Part shown: in pieces, positions 42,111 to 52,763 of the stretch
Position numbering within the stretch: position 1 is the first letter of the stretch
Layout: each line of letters begins with the position of its first letter
Assembly (NCBI GenBank): GCA_002951995.1
Contig: CP019797.1
Coordinates: 2,154,501 to 2,218,500 of the forward strand
DNA: 64,000 nucleotides
Origin: Stenotrophomonas acidaminiphila
Lineage (GTDB): Bacteria; Pseudomonadota; Gammaproteobacteria; Xanthomonadales; Xanthomonadaceae
Reading direction: 5' to 3'
Translations under genes and position numbers: made by a program
The notes under the pieces: model-generated
The model's database searches: none
What the model saw: the letters and a program-made list of their open reading frames with translations, nothing else
What the model was told of the DNA's origin: nothing

Positions 42111-42151
42111 TTGCATGTCGGCGTGTCGGTGTTATAGTTGCATACAACACC
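42111..42151 (+). promoter_or_regulatory. Promoter and YtrA-type operator of the GntR/ABC operon
   Basis: TTGCAT at 42111-42116 and TATAGT at 42133-42138, spaced 16 bp, form a good sigma-70 promoter. GGTG at 42128-42131 and CACC at 42148-42151 lie exactly 16 bp apart across the -10. GGTG-N16-CACC is the site I recall as reported for a YtrA-type GntR regulator in Xanthomonas citri. The operon encodes such a regulator, so autorepression is likely. Confidence 0.75.
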
Positions 42152-42176
42152 AGCCACCCTACACAGGGGGACCGCC

Positions 42177-42419
42177 ATGAACCGAAGGCACCAGCGACAT
42201 CTTCTCCCGGCACTGACCGCTGCCGGCACGTTGTTGTTGATCGGTTGCACGCTGTCCCTGCCTGCCGGCCGTGGCGCGGTCCAGGATTATGCCGCCGGGA
42301 CCACCGGCGAAGAGCAGGAGGCCAACGTGCAGGAGAAGAAGCGCCCCATCCGGCGGATGCGGACCAGCCTTTCCCTGCCCTACTTCTCATTCGCACAGTC
42401 GCTGAATCCACGGAGCTGA
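42177..42419 (+). CDS. Small predicted lipoprotein
   Basis: An 80-residue protein starting MNRRHQRHLLPALTAAGTLL with lipobox LIGC (C24). The mature part is short and charged (EEQEANVQEKKRPIRRMRT). No family is recognised. It has a CAGGGGG ribosome site and is the first gene of the GntR/ABC operon, two bases before gntR. A leader or anchor role is possible, but nothing more can be said. Confidence 0.5.
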   Translation: MNRRHQRHLLPALTAAGTLLLIGCTLSLPAGRGAVQDYAAGTTGEEQEANVQEKKRPIRRMRTSLSLPYFSFAQSLNPRS

Positions 42420-42421
42420 CC

Positions 42422-42784
42422 ATGAGCGATATCCAGTGGAGCGATGGCGCTCCCATCTACCGCCAGCTGAAGGATCGCGTCATCGCGATGATGCTGGACG
42501 GGGTCATCAAGCCGGGCGACGCGCTGCCCTCGGTACGCCAGGTGGCGGCCGAGTACCAGTTGAACCCGATCACGGTCTCGCGTGCCTACCAGGAACTGGC
42601 CGACGAGAACCTGGTCGAGAAGCGCCGCGGCCTGGGCATGTTCATGACCGAGGAAGCCGCGCGCAAACTGCGCGGCAGCGAGCGCGACCGTTTTCTCAAT
42701 GAAGAGTGGCCCGGGGTGCTGGAACGGATCCAGCGCCTGGGCCTGACCTTGGAAGATCTGCTGCCACCGGGGACCACACCATGA
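42422..42784 (+). CDS. GntR-family regulator, YtrA subfamily
   Basis: A 120-residue regulator with the short YtrA form: a winged helix-turn-helix (residues 10-75, APIYRQLKDRVIAMMLDGVI, DALPSVRQVAAEYQLNPITV and SRAYQELADENLVEKRRGLG), then only a small dimerisation tail. YtrA regulators control ABC transporters encoded beside them. Here its stop overlaps the ATP-binding gene's ATG. A matching GGTG-N16-CACC site sits in the operon promoter. The effector is unknown; cell-envelope stress is typical of the group. Confidence 0.9.
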   Translation: MSDIQWSDGAPIYRQLKDRVIAMMLDGVIKPGDALPSVRQVAAEYQLNPITVSRAYQELADENLVEKRRGLGMFMTEEAARKLRGSERDRFLNEEWPGVLERIQRLGLTLEDLLPPGTTP

Positions 42785-43653
42785 ATGCCGCCGTCGACGC
42801 CGTCGTTTCCGCCCAGGGCCTGCGCAAGGCCTACAAGCAGAAGCCGGCACTGGACAACACCAGCTTCACCATCGCCCCGGGCCGCATCGTCGGCCTGATC
42901 GGCCCCAATGGCGCCGGCAAGACCACGGCGCTCAAGGCCCTGCTCGGGCTGACCGCGTTCGAGGGCGACCTGCGCGTGCTCGGCATGGACCCGCGCACCC
43001 AGCGCAACGCGTTGATGAACGACGTGTGCTTCATCGCCGACGTGGCGGTGCTGCCGCGCTGGATCCGGGTCAAGGAAGCCATCGATTTCGTCGCCGGCGT
43101 GCACCCGCGCTTCGACCGCGCCCGCTGCGAGCGCTTCCTCGCCAACACCAAGCTGCAGCCGAAGCAGCGCGTGTCCGAGCTGTCCAAGGGCATGGTGGTG
43201 CAGCTGCACCTGGCGCTGGTGATGGCCATCGACGCGCGCGTGCTGGTGCTGGACGAGCCGACCCTGGGCCTGGACATCCTCTACCGCAAGGAGTTCTACC
43301 AGCGCCTGCTGGAGGACTACTTCGACGAACAGAAGACCATCATCATCACCACCCACCAGGTCGAGGAGATCGAGCACATCCTCACCGACGTGCTGTTCAT
43401 CCGCGACGGCCGGATCGTGCTCTCGGCCGACATGGAGAACGTGTCCGAGCGCTATACCGAGCTGCTGGCATCGGCCGACACCCTGCAGGCCGCACGCGAG
43501 CTGTCGCCCATCGACGAGCGCGCGCTGCCGTTCGGCAAGACCGTGCTGCTCTACGACGGCGCCGACCGCACCCAGCTCGACGCCCTGGGCGAAACCCGCA
43601 ACCCCGGCCTTGCCGACCTGTTCGTGGCCATCATGAAGGGAACCTACGCATGA
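42781..43653 (+). CDS. ABC transporter ATP-binding protein
   Basis: A 290-residue ATPase. The Walker A is GLIGPNGAGKTTALKALLG, the Walker B VLVLDEPTLGLDI, and the switch His is in IITTHQVEEIEHI. The ABC signature is degenerate: SELSKGMVVQLHLAL in place of LSGGQ, as seen in YtrB-like exporters. The C-terminal part (from about residue 215) is extra. It overlaps gntR before it and the permease after it (ATGA both times), so the three are tightly coupled. Confidence 0.92.
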   Translation: MNAAVDAVVSAQGLRKAYKQKPALDNTSFTIAPGRIVGLIGPNGAGKTTALKALLGLTAFEGDLRVLGMDPRTQRNALMNDVCFIADVAVLPRWIRVKEAIDFVAGVHPRFDRARCERFLANTKLQPKQRVSELSKGMVVQLHLALVMAIDARVLVLDEPTLGLDILYRKEFYQRLLEDYFDEQKTIIITTHQVEEIEHILTDVLFIRDGRIVLSADMENVSERYTELLASADTLQAARELSPIDERALPFGKTVLLYDGADRTQLDALGETRNPGLADLFVAIMKGTYA

Positions 43654-44663
43654 ACGCCGTCCATCACATCACCCCGCTGGGCAAGTTCAAGTGGCTGCTC
43701 AAGCGCGAGTACTGGGAAAACCGCGGCGGCTTCCTGCGCGCGCCGCTGGTGGCCGGCGGCATCTCGCTGCTGCTGTCGCTGATGGCGATCATCGCCGGCC
43801 TGATCGCCGCCCGCCGCGCCGCCGAGAACGGCGACCTGCACATCAACGGCATCCAGGTCAACGGCCTGGACCTGGGCATGCTGACCCAGCACATGACCCC
43901 CGCGGACATCGCCAAGTTCGGCGAGGGCATGAACATGACCCTGCTGCTCAGCTCGGCCTGGCCGTTCATCACCCTGGCGTTCGTGGTGTTCTTCTACTGC
44001 CTGGGCGCGCTGTACGACGACCGCCGCGACCGCAGCGTGCTGTTCTGGAAATCGATGCCGGTCTCGGACACGCAGACGGTGCTGTCCAAGCTGGTCGGTG
44101 CGCTGGTCATCGCCCCGCTGCTGGCGGTGGTCGCGGCCATCATCACCATGTTCGGCTTCATGGTCATGATCAGCCTGGTGGTGCTGTTCCACGGCGGCAA
44201 CCCGGTCACCCTGATCTGGGCCTCGTCCAATCCGTTCTCGATCGCCGCCAGCCACCTGGCCTGGATCCCGGTCTACGCGCTGTGGGCGCTGCCCACCGCC
44301 GGCTGGCTGCTGCTGTGCTCGGCCTGGGCGCGCAGCAAGCCGTTCCTGTGGGCGGTGATGCTGCCGGTGTTCGCCGGCGTCATCGTCAGCTGGTTCGACC
44401 TGATGAAGCTGTTCGGCCTGAACAGCGGCTGGTTCTGGGGCCACGTGGTCAGCCGCCTGCTGCTCAGCGCCACCCCGGGCATCGAACTGGCCTACCGCAG
44501 CCCCACGCCGACCGGCGAGTCGGTCAAGTCGATGCTGCATGGCTTCTCGCCCGGCGTGCAGCTGGCGGGCCTGGCCACCCCCGAGCTGTGGGTCGGCGTC
44601 GTGGTCGGCGCCGTGTTCATCGCCGCGGCGATCTGGCTGCGCCAGCGCCGCGACGACACCTGA
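43650..44663 (+). CDS. ABC transporter permease
   Basis: A 337-residue inner-membrane protein with about six hydrophobic spans (for example GGISLLLSLMAIIAGLIA, SSAWPFITLAFVVFFYCLGA, LVIAPLLAVVAAIITMFGFM and VVVGAVFIAAAIWLRQ). The block GALYDDRRDRSVLFWKSMPV after span 2 is typical of ABC-2 type permeases. With the upstream ATPase it forms a YtrA-controlled exporter whose substrate is unknown. The start overlaps the ATPase stop. Confidence 0.9.
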   Translation: MNAVHHITPLGKFKWLLKREYWENRGGFLRAPLVAGGISLLLSLMAIIAGLIAARRAAENGDLHINGIQVNGLDLGMLTQHMTPADIAKFGEGMNMTLLLSSAWPFITLAFVVFFYCLGALYDDRRDRSVLFWKSMPVSDTQTVLSKLVGALVIAPLLAVVAAIITMFGFMVMISLVVLFHGGNPVTLIWASSNPFSIAASHLAWIPVYALWALPTAGWLLLCSAWARSKPFLWAVMLPVFAGVIVSWFDLMKLFGLNSGWFWGHVVSRLLLSATPGIELAYRSPTPTGESVKSMLHGFSPGVQLAGLATPELWVGVVVGAVFIAAAIWLRQRRDDT

Positions 44664-44714
44664 TCCCCCGCTGTCGATCCGCCCCCCCCATCCGCCGTGA
44701 CCCCGAGGAACCCG

Positions 44715-45554
44715 ATGGACATCAAGCACGCGACGATCAAGCCCCTGCTGTTCGCCCTGGCCCTGCTGCCGGGCGTGGCCTTGGCCGACGAACACTGCAA
44801 GTTCAGCCAGCCGCAGGCAATGGACCTGGCGCTGGCCGGGGTCAAGGCCGTGGTGTTCGAGGTCAACAGCCATGACCTGCGGCTGCAGGCATCGCCCGGC
44901 GCCCGCGCCGCCCTGTCCGGCCGCGCCTGCGCGTCCAGCCAGGACCTGCTCGGCCAGCTCTCGCTCACCCAGGAAAAGGTCGGCGACAAGCTCGTCGTCC
45001 GCCTGCAGCGCGAGAGCCGCGGGCTGAACATCGGCTTCGGCTCCAGCTATGCGTGGCTGGACATCACCGGCACGCTGCCCGACACGCTGCTGGTGCAGCT
45101 CAAGGTCGGGTCCGGCGATGCCTCGCTCAGCGGCGCCCAGGCGATGAGCGCCGATGTCGGCTCCGGCGACGTGAAGGCCCGGGACATCAAGGCGCTGGCC
45201 ACCGCCGCGGTCGGCTCCGGCGACATCGAGCTGGACAACGTCGGCGCGCTGCACGTGGTCTCGATCGGCTCAGGCGATGTCCGCGTCGGCGGGGTGCGCG
45301 GCGATGCCAGGGTCGGCAGCATCGGCTCGGGCGACCTGGAACTGCGCGACGTGCAGGGCAACGTGGAGATCGACAGCATCGGCTCGGGCGACGCCGACAT
45401 CAGCGGCGTCCGCGGCACGGTCGGCCTCGGCACCCTGGGCTCGGGCGACCTGCGCGTGCGCGATGCCGGCGGCCTGCGGGTCCGGCACAGCGGCAGCGGT
45501 TCGATCGACCACTCCGGCATCCGCGGCACCGTGGAACTGCCGAAAAAGCGGTGA
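44715..45554 (+). CDS. DUF4097-like beta-solenoid envelope protein
   Basis: A 279-residue exported protein (signal peptide PLLFALALLPGVALA). From about residue 130 it repeats a unit of 18-20 residues around the tetrad GSGD: seven GSGD and a final GSGS, with flanking patterns such as SIGSGDLELRDVQGNVEID. This is the DUF4097/DUF2807 type of right-handed beta-helix. The N-terminal domain includes two Cys that could form a disulfide. Its place after a YtrA-ABC pair suggests an envelope function. Function unknown. Confidence 0.8.
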   Translation: MDIKHATIKPLLFALALLPGVALADEHCKFSQPQAMDLALAGVKAVVFEVNSHDLRLQASPGARAALSGRACASSQDLLGQLSLTQEKVGDKLVVRLQRESRGLNIGFGSSYAWLDITGTLPDTLLVQLKVGSGDASLSGAQAMSADVGSGDVKARDIKALATAAVGSGDIELDNVGALHVVSIGSGDVRVGGVRGDARVGSIGSGDLELRDVQGNVEIDSIGSGDADISGVRGTVGLGTLGSGDLRVRDAGGLRVRHSGSGSIDHSGIRGTVELPKKR

Positions 45555-45587
45555 CATTCCCTTCTTGCCAGCAACGGAAGCACTCCC

Positions 45588-46174
45588 ATGAAAACCCTCA
45601 AAGCCCCCCTGCTCGCGCTGGCGCTGTGCCTGCCGCTGCTTGCCTGCGGCGAACGCCCGCAGGCCGATGATCCGCTCGGCGAAGCCAGCATCGGCCAGAA
45701 GGTGCGCGAAGCGACCAACCGCGCGCGCAAGGAAATCACCGAGAAGAACATCAGCATTTCCAGCGACGGCGGCGCCAAGGTGGAGATTTCGCCCGCCGGC
45801 GACCTGCTGATCGATGGCCGCAAGATCGCGGTCGACGACGCCCAGCGCAAGCTCCTGCTGGAGTACCGCGCGCAGGTCGTCCAGGTCGCCGAGGCCGGCA
45901 TCGAGATCGGCGTGCAGGGCGCCAACCTTGGCGTCCGCGCCGCCGGCGAGGCGCTCAAGGGCGTCCTCTCCGGCGACACCGAGCAGATCGAGAAGCGGAT
46001 CGAGGACGAGGCCAGGAAGCTCGAGCAGAGCGCCACCCGGATCTGCGACCAGCTGCCGGCGATGCTCGCCACCCAGCAGCGGCTGGCCGCGGCCATCCCG
46101 AGTTCAAGCCCTACGCGAAGATGGACCAGAGCGACATCGATGAATGCCGCAACGGCCGGGTGACGGCACGCTGA
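45588..46174 (+). CDS. YggN-like DUF2884 lipoprotein (frame broken at a C run)
   Basis: Lipobox LLAC (C20), then ISISSDGGAKVEISPAGDLL, LLIDGRKIAVDDAQRKLLLE and AATGEALKG-like AAGEALKGVLSGDTEQIEKR, typical of the YggN/DUF2884 family. The raw frame ends at 46163 with Ser/Arg/Thr-rich shadow sequence. One more C in the run at 46097-46099 gives AAIPEFKPYAKMDQSDIDEC and a stop at 46172-46174. The next gene has the related IPEFKQYGEALAN. The corrected length is 195 residues. Function unknown. Confidence 0.8.
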
Positions 46175-46233
46175 CCGGCGGCGGCGGGGAGCGGTAGAAT
46201 CGGCGCTCCCCCGCCGTACCGCTCCACCCCGCC

Positions 46234-46668
46234 ATGAACAAGCTGCTGCTGTCCCTCCTGCTGGCCTGCATCGCCGCCGTCGCCGGTTGCGGCGACCGCG
46301 AGCAGTACACCGCCCACCGCGCCGAGCGCAGCAAGCCGAAGATGGAGGTGGGCGCCAACATGGTGTCGGTGCGGCGTGCGCCTTACCCGAACCTGGACAT
46401 CCTGCCCGACGGCAGGCTGCGCGTGGATGACATCGAGATCCCGCTCGACGAGGCGCAGCGCGCGCTGCTGCGGACCAGCTTCGTCAAGCTGCAGATCCTG
46501 CGCCAGAACACCCTGACCGAATCCACCGCGCCCGCCGATGCCAGCGGCCGCACCATCCCGCTGGACGTGCCCGCCGGCGAAACGCCGTTCCCGCCGGACC
46601 TGGCCGAGCGCATTCCCGAGTTCAAGCAGTACGGCGAAGCGCTGGCCAACCCGCGCGCACTGCGCTGA
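46234..46668 (+). CDS. Predicted lipoprotein related to the YggN-like neighbour
   Basis: A 144-residue lipoprotein with lipobox VAGC (C19). The core NLDILPDGRLRVDDIEIPLD followed by EAQRALLRTSFVKLQI parallels LLIDGRKIAVDDAQRKLLLE of the preceding gene, and the ending IPEFKQYGEALAN parallels its ending. It looks like a shortened relative, probably from a duplication. It is the last gene of the operon. A GC hairpin (CCGCGGCCG/CGGCCGCGG, 46677-46700) follows 9 bp after the stop. Confidence 0.7.
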   Translation: MNKLLLSLLLACIAAVAGCGDREQYTAHRAERSKPKMEVGANMVSVRRAPYPNLDILPDGRLRVDDIEIPLDEAQRALLRTSFVKLQILRQNTLTESTAPADASGRTIPLDVPAGETPFPPDLAERIPEFKQYGEALANPRALR

Positions 46669-46974
46669 ATCCCGCGCCGCGGCCGCTCATCCGGCCGCGG
46701 TGGCATGAACCGCGCGGGCCGTCAGCGCAGGCCACCGGGTGCCGACGCACCGCCCGGGCCCGCCCGCTGCCGGCGATGCGGTGAACCCGGCATCCAAGCA
46801 GGACGCCGGCCTCCAGCAATGCCGGCACCGCCCGCGCGAGCTGCGCGGAAACAGGATGCCGGACAGCGCGCGGCCATCATGGATGCGCGGATGCCGCGAT
46901 CGGGCCGGCGCCGATGCTCGCCCACGCGTCGTACCGCGGACTGCCGCGACGGCAACCGCCGGGTTCGGGCGCCC
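46669..46974. other. Convergent intergenic region with one hairpin
   Basis: About 306 bp between the end of the lipoprotein operon and the end of fumC. It holds the 9-bp hairpin at 46677-46700 (loop CTCATC, no T-run), which may terminate the operon. The reading frames here are Arg/Ala/Pro-rich shadows with no ribosome sites. I see nothing else. Confidence 0.4.
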
Positions 46975-48378
46975 TCAATGGTCGTGGATGCCCCCACGCG
47001 TCAACGCCGCCGGGTCCAGCAGGCGCTTGAGCTCGGCTTCCGGCAGGCCGCTGTCCTCGCGGGCGATCTCCAGTACCGGGCGCTGTTCCCGGTAGGCGCG
47101 CTTGGCGATGGCCGCGGCCTTCTCGTAACCGATGATCGGGTTGAGCGCGGTCACCAGGATCGGGTTGCGCGCCAGCGCCTCGCGTACCCGCTCCTGTTTG
47201 ACCACCAGCCCGGCGAACACTCTGTCGGCCAGCAGGGTCATCACGCTGGACAGCAGCTGGATGGAGTCGAGCAGGTTGGCCGCGATCAGCGGCAGCGCCA
47301 CGTTCAACTGGAAGTTGCCGGTCTGCCCGGCCACGGTGATCGCGGTGTGGTGGCCGATCACCTGCGCGGCGGCCATCACCGTCGCTTCCGGGATCACCGG
47401 GTTGACCTTGCCCGGCATAATCGAACTGCCCGGCTGCAGCGCCGGCAGCTCGACCTCGCCCAGCCCGGCCAGCGGCCCGGAATTCATCCAGCGCAGGTCG
47501 TTGGCGATCTTGATCAATGCCACCGCCAGCGCGTTGAGCTGGCCGGACAGCTCCACCGCGTCGTCCTGCGCGGCCAGGCCTTCGAACTTGTTCTGCGCGC
47601 TCTCGAAACGGGTGCCCGTGGCGCTTGAAAGCGCCCGCGCCACCTTGCCGCCGAAGCGCGGATCGGCATTGATCCCGGTGCCGATCGCGGTGCCGCCCAG
47701 CGGCAGCCGGCGCAGCCGCTTCAGTGCGTCCTCGATGCGCCCCTGCGCCGATTCCAGCTGCGCCGACCAGGCGCCGAATTCCTGCGCGAAGGTCAGCGGC
47801 ATCGCGTCCATGAGGTGGGTGCGGCCGGTCTTCACCACCTTGCCCAACGCCCGCCCGCGCCTGTCGATGGCGCGGCGCAGGTGCCGGAGCGCCGGCAGCA
47901 GGGTCTGCACCGTTTCCAGCTGCGCCGAGACGCGGATGGCGGTGGGAATCACGTCGTTGGAACTCTGCCCCAGGTTGACGTGGTCGTTGGGATGCACGTG
48001 GGCCTTGCCGGCCTTGCCGCCCTGGTTGGCCAGCGTGGCGATGACCTCGTTGGCGTTCATGTTCGACGAGGTACCCGAGCCGGTCTGGTAGACGTCGACC
48101 GGGAACTGCGCGTCGTGCGCGCCGGCCGCCACCTCCAGGGCCGCGGCGCGGATCGCCCGGCCCACGCCCTTGGGCAGCAGCCCGAGCCCGGTGTTGACCT
48201 CGGCGGCACTGGCCTTGATCAGCCCCAGCGCGCGGATGAAGGCGCGCGGCATGCGCTGCCCCGACACCGGGAAGTTCTGCACGGCACGCTGGGTCTGCGC
48301 CCCCCACAGGGCCTCGGCCGGCACCTGCAGTTCACCCATGCTGTCGTGTTCGATCCGGAATTTCCCGCCCATCGGCAT
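46975..48378 (-). CDS. fumC: Fumarate hydratase, class II
   Basis: Iron-independent, oxygen-stable fumarase of the TCA cycle, interconverting fumarate and malate. It has 467 residues. It belongs to the fumarase/aspartase superfamily, with the signature GSSIMPGKVNPVIPEATVMA, the substrate block TGSGTSSNMNANEVIATLAN, and VVKTGRTHLMDAMPLTFAQE with the catalytic-region His. The start could be MPMGGKF or, two codons on, MGGKF. It diverges from purB, which is in the same superfamily but not a close paralogue. Confidence 0.96.
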   Translation of the reverse strand: MPMGGKFRIEHDSMGELQVPAEALWGAQTQRAVQNFPVSGQRMPRAFIRALGLIKASAAEVNTGLGLLPKGVGRAIRAAALEVAAGAHDAQFPVDVYQTGSGTSSNMNANEVIATLANQGGKAGKAHVHPNDHVNLGQSSNDVIPTAIRVSAQLETVQTLLPALRHLRRAIDRRGRALGKVVKTGRTHLMDAMPLTFAQEFGAWSAQLESAQGRIEDALKRLRRLPLGGTAIGTGINADPRFGGKVARALSSATGTRFESAQNKFEGLAAQDDAVELSGQLNALAVALIKIANDLRWMNSGPLAGLGEVELPALQPGSSIMPGKVNPVIPEATVMAAAQVIGHHTAITVAGQTGNFQLNVALPLIAANLLDSIQLLSSVMTLLADRVFAGLVVKQERVREALARNPILVTALNPIIGYEKAAAIAKRAYREQRPVLEIAREDSGLPEAELKRLLDPAALTRGGIHDH

Positions 48379-48479
48379 TCTCCCAGCCCTCGTCGAATAA
48401 GGCGTCCGAGGATACGCCGCAGCTGCGCATGCCGGCGTGTGCGCGGCGTGCGCGGGCGGCCGTTCCGGACAGGCCGTAG

Positions 48480-50158
<1,679 letters not shown>

Positions 50159-50186
50159 CATGCCCAGGTTTTCAACAGGGGGATTC

Positions 50187-52175
50187 ATGGGTGCTGTCGA
50201 GACATCGCGGACGCGGGATGCCGAGGCCATCGAGGCCGACCGGTTGTTCCTGCCGATGCTGGCGCTGCTGGGGGTGGCGGCGCTGGCGCATGCACTGGAT
50301 TCGGGTGGCTGGATCCTGTTCGTGGCCGCGTACCTGCCCACCACCACGTTCGCGGTGCTGCAGGCGCGGCGTGCGCCGGGCACCCGCCGCAGCCGCCTGG
50401 CGATCGCCGCGGCGTTGGTCGCGGCGCTAGCTGCCGCCCCGCCCGCGCTCGGCCCCGCCGGCAGCGTGGCCGTGGTCGCCCTGCTGTTGTGCTATCGCGA
50501 CTGGGCACCGCTGGCGCTGGCGGCGACCGGCCTGCTGCTGTGGCTGGCGGCGCTGCAGCCGATGCTGGCCGCGGCGCTGCCACGGATGGCCGCGGTCTCG
50601 GTGGTAACCGGGATTGCCTGCGTATTCGCGGTGCGGCTGCGCGGCTCCGGTACGGAACCACGACCGCACGCGGACCAGGAAGCCGCCGCGGCTGCACCGC
50701 TGCCCGCCGCCACCAGCGCCGCGCCCGGCTTCCATGTCGAAGCCGCGCTGTGCGCGCTGCGCACCGGCATGATGATCGCCGACCGCGAACACCACATCGT
50801 CTATGCCAACCAGGCGGTCATCGCGATCCTGCGCAACCAGCGCGCGGAACTGCTCAAGGCGTTCCCGGACTTCGACCCCGAGCGCCTGATCGGCGCCAGC
50901 ATCCATTGTTTCCACCGCGACCCGGCGCGCATCCGCGCCCTGCTCGACACCCTCGACGGCGCTCACTCCGGCCGCATCCAGATCGGCGAGGCACATTTCA
51001 GCCTGAACGTCACCCCGATGGTCGACGCCGACGGCCAGCGCCACGGCTTCGTCGTCGAATGGCACGACCGCACCGCCGAAGCGCGCATGGAGCACGACAT
51101 CGCCACGATCATCGACGGCGCCGCGCAGGGCCGGCTGGACCAGCGCCTGCAGGCATCCGGCGAGGCCGGCCTGATGGGGCGGCTGTCCCGGGGCGTGAAC
51201 CGGCTGCTCGACGCCACCGCCGAAAGCGCCGACGAAATGCGCCAGTTGCTGTCGGCGCTGTCGCGCGGCGACCTCGGGCGACGCATCACCCGCGACTTCG
51301 ACGGGGTGTTCGGGCAGATGAAGACCGACGCCAACGCCACCGCCGAACAACTGGCCGGCATCGTCGCCGGCATCCAGCAGTCCGCCGACCGCATCGCGGC
51401 GGCCGCCGGCAGCATCACCGGCGGCAACGACGAGCTGTCCGCGCGCACCGGGCGGCAGGCGGCCACGCTGCGCGAGGCGGCCGCCTCGATGGACCGGCTC
51501 ACCGCCACCATCGGCGACAATGCCGGGGCCGCGCACCACGCCAGCCAGCTGGCCGAGGGCGCCGCGGCGGTCGCCCGCCAGGGCGGCCAGGTGGTCGACG
51601 AGGTGGTGCTGACCATGCGCGCCATCGAAACCGCGTCGCGCAGGATCGGCGAGATCATCGGGGTGATCGACGGCATCGCCTTCCAGACCAACATCCTGGC
51701 CCTGAACGCGGCGGTCGAGGCCGCCCGCGCCGGCGACAGCGGGCGCGGCTTCGCCGTGGTCGCCGCCGAAGTGCGCACGCTGGCGCAGCGCTCGGCCGTC
51801 GCCGCGCACGAGATCAAGGACCTGATCGGCAACTCGGTGGAGAAGGTCGCCGACGGCTCGGCGCAGGTGGAAAAGGCGCGCCGCACCATGGTCGACATCG
51901 TGGCCTCGGTGCAGCACGTCACCGCCCTGACCGCGGAGATAGCGAGCGCCTCGCGCGAGCAGAGCGCGGGCATCGCACAACTCAACCAGACCATCGCGCA
52001 GATGGACAGGAGCACGCAGCAGAACGCGCTGCTGGTGCAGGAAACCGGGCGCGCCACCCACGACATGGAGCATGAGGCCGCCCGGCTGGCGCAGGCCGCC
52101 GCCCGGTTCCGGCTGGCGCCAGCAACGGGCACGGCTACCGCGCTACCGCGTGCGGTGTCGACGGTGGCATGGTGA
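50187..52175 (+). CDS. Methyl-accepting chemotaxis protein with membrane and PAS domains
   Basis: A 662-residue chemoreceptor. An unusual N-terminal hydrophobic domain of several helices without a periplasmic loop (about residues 30-165) is followed by a PAS domain ([20 protein letters not shown], about residues 190-310). A HAMP-like linker comes next, then the cytoplasmic signalling hairpin with [20 protein letters not shown] and [17 protein letters not shown]. The ligand is probably sensed in the membrane or cytoplasm (for example redox or energy state through PAS, inferred). The start MGAVETSR resembles the GGDEF-EAL gene's MGAVDTLQ, and both follow the same leader RNA. Confidence 0.9.
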   Translation: MGAVETSRTRDAEAIEADRLFLPMLALLGVAALAHALDSGGWILFVAAYLPTTTFAVLQARRAPGTRRSRLAIAAALVAALAAAPPALGPAGSVAVVALLLCYRDWAPLALAATGLLLWLAALQPMLAAALPRMAAVSVVTGIACVFAVRLRGSGTEPRPHADQEAAAAAPLPAATSAAPGFHVEAALCALRTGMMIADREHHIVYANQAVIAILRNQRAELLKAFPDFDPERLIGASIHCFHRDPARIRALLDTLDGAHSGRIQIGEAHFSLNVTPMVDADGQRHGFVVEWHDRTAEARMEHDIATIIDGAAQGRLDQRLQASGEAGLMGRLSRGVNRLLDATAESADEMRQLLSALSRGDLGRRITRDFDGVFGQMKTDANATAEQLAGIVAGIQQSADRIAAAAGSITGGNDELSARTGRQAATLREAAASMDRLTATIGDNAGAAHHASQLAEGAAAVARQGGQVVDEVVLTMRAIETASRRIGEIIGVIDGIAFQTNILALNAAVEAARAGDSGRGFAVVAAEVRTLAQRSAVAAHEIKDLIGNSVEKVADGSAQVEKARRTMVDIVASVQHVTALTAEIASASREQSAGIAQLNQTIAQMDRSTQQNALLVQETGRATHDMEHEAARLAQAAARFRLAPATGTATALPRAVSTVAW

Positions 52176-52200
52176 CGAAAGGCCCGCGTGGCGGGAAACG

Positions 52201-52622
52201 ATGGACGCTTTTCACGCAAACATGGAACAGGAACAGATGTCGAGCATGCCCCCCACCTCCGCCGGTGCCGCAGGCGGTCCGGAACCGGACGCCGCGCCCA
52301 CCGCGCCGCCCCGCGCCCCGCACGGGACAGCGGCGTGGCCCGGATCATCTGCACCGACCCGGCCCTGGCCGCGCGGCTGCGCGTGCTCATGGCCGCGACC
52401 GGTGACGCCGAGGTCATCCAGCAGAGCTGCGATTGCGACCGCGCGCCACTGTGCCGGTGGCTCGATCCGGACCCGCTGGGCCCCACCGGACAGGTCCAGG
52501 CCACCCTGTACGAGGCCATCGAAACCCTGGAGCGCAGCCGGCATGCCTTCCGCTCGCGCGAGATGGGGCAACTGCGGCAACGCCTTACCCGCCTGCTGGA
52601 GGATCTGGCAGGCGCCGCTTGA
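52201..52622 (+). CDS. Small unknown protein in the signalling island (frame broken at a C run)
   Basis: Begins MDAFHANMEQEQMSSMPPTS after GGCGGGAAACG. The N-terminal third is low-complexity Pro/Ala. The raw frame then fails, while a neighbouring frame continues with a folded-looking segment: ARIICTDPALAARLRVLMAA, CDCDRAPLCRWLDPDPLG and SREMGQLRQRLTRLLEDLAG. One more C in the run at 52316-52319 joins them as PRAPARDSGVARII, giving 140 residues. The three Cys and amphipathic C-terminal helix are its only notable features. Its place between two signalling genes suggests a related role. No family recognised. Confidence 0.6.
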
Positions 52623-52733
52623 CCCGGGTGCCGCGCCACGCGCGGACCCGCTTTGCCGGGCAGGACGCACGGGCCTGCAAGACGAGGCGCTGCGGGGGCC
52701 GTTCCGGACGGAACCGCCGCCGTGGCGCTTTTT
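52623..52733 (+). ncRNA. Structured leader RNA, copy 2 (before the GGDEF-EAL gene)
   Basis: Same order as copy 1. Hairpin CCGCG/CGCGG has loop CCACG (52631-52645), and CCCG/CGGG surrounds CTTTGC. The invariant GCAGG/CCTGC hairpin has the nine-base loop ACGCACGGG. A long terminator stem at 52685-52728 has two mismatches and loop GGAC and is followed by five T. Bases 52651-52685 are identical to copy 1, but the first stem and the terminator stem differ and still pair, which is covariation. The ATG follows 30 nt after the T-run. Confidence 0.75.
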
Positions 52734-52763
52734 CCATGCTGGTCTTCAACGCAAGAGGGAACC

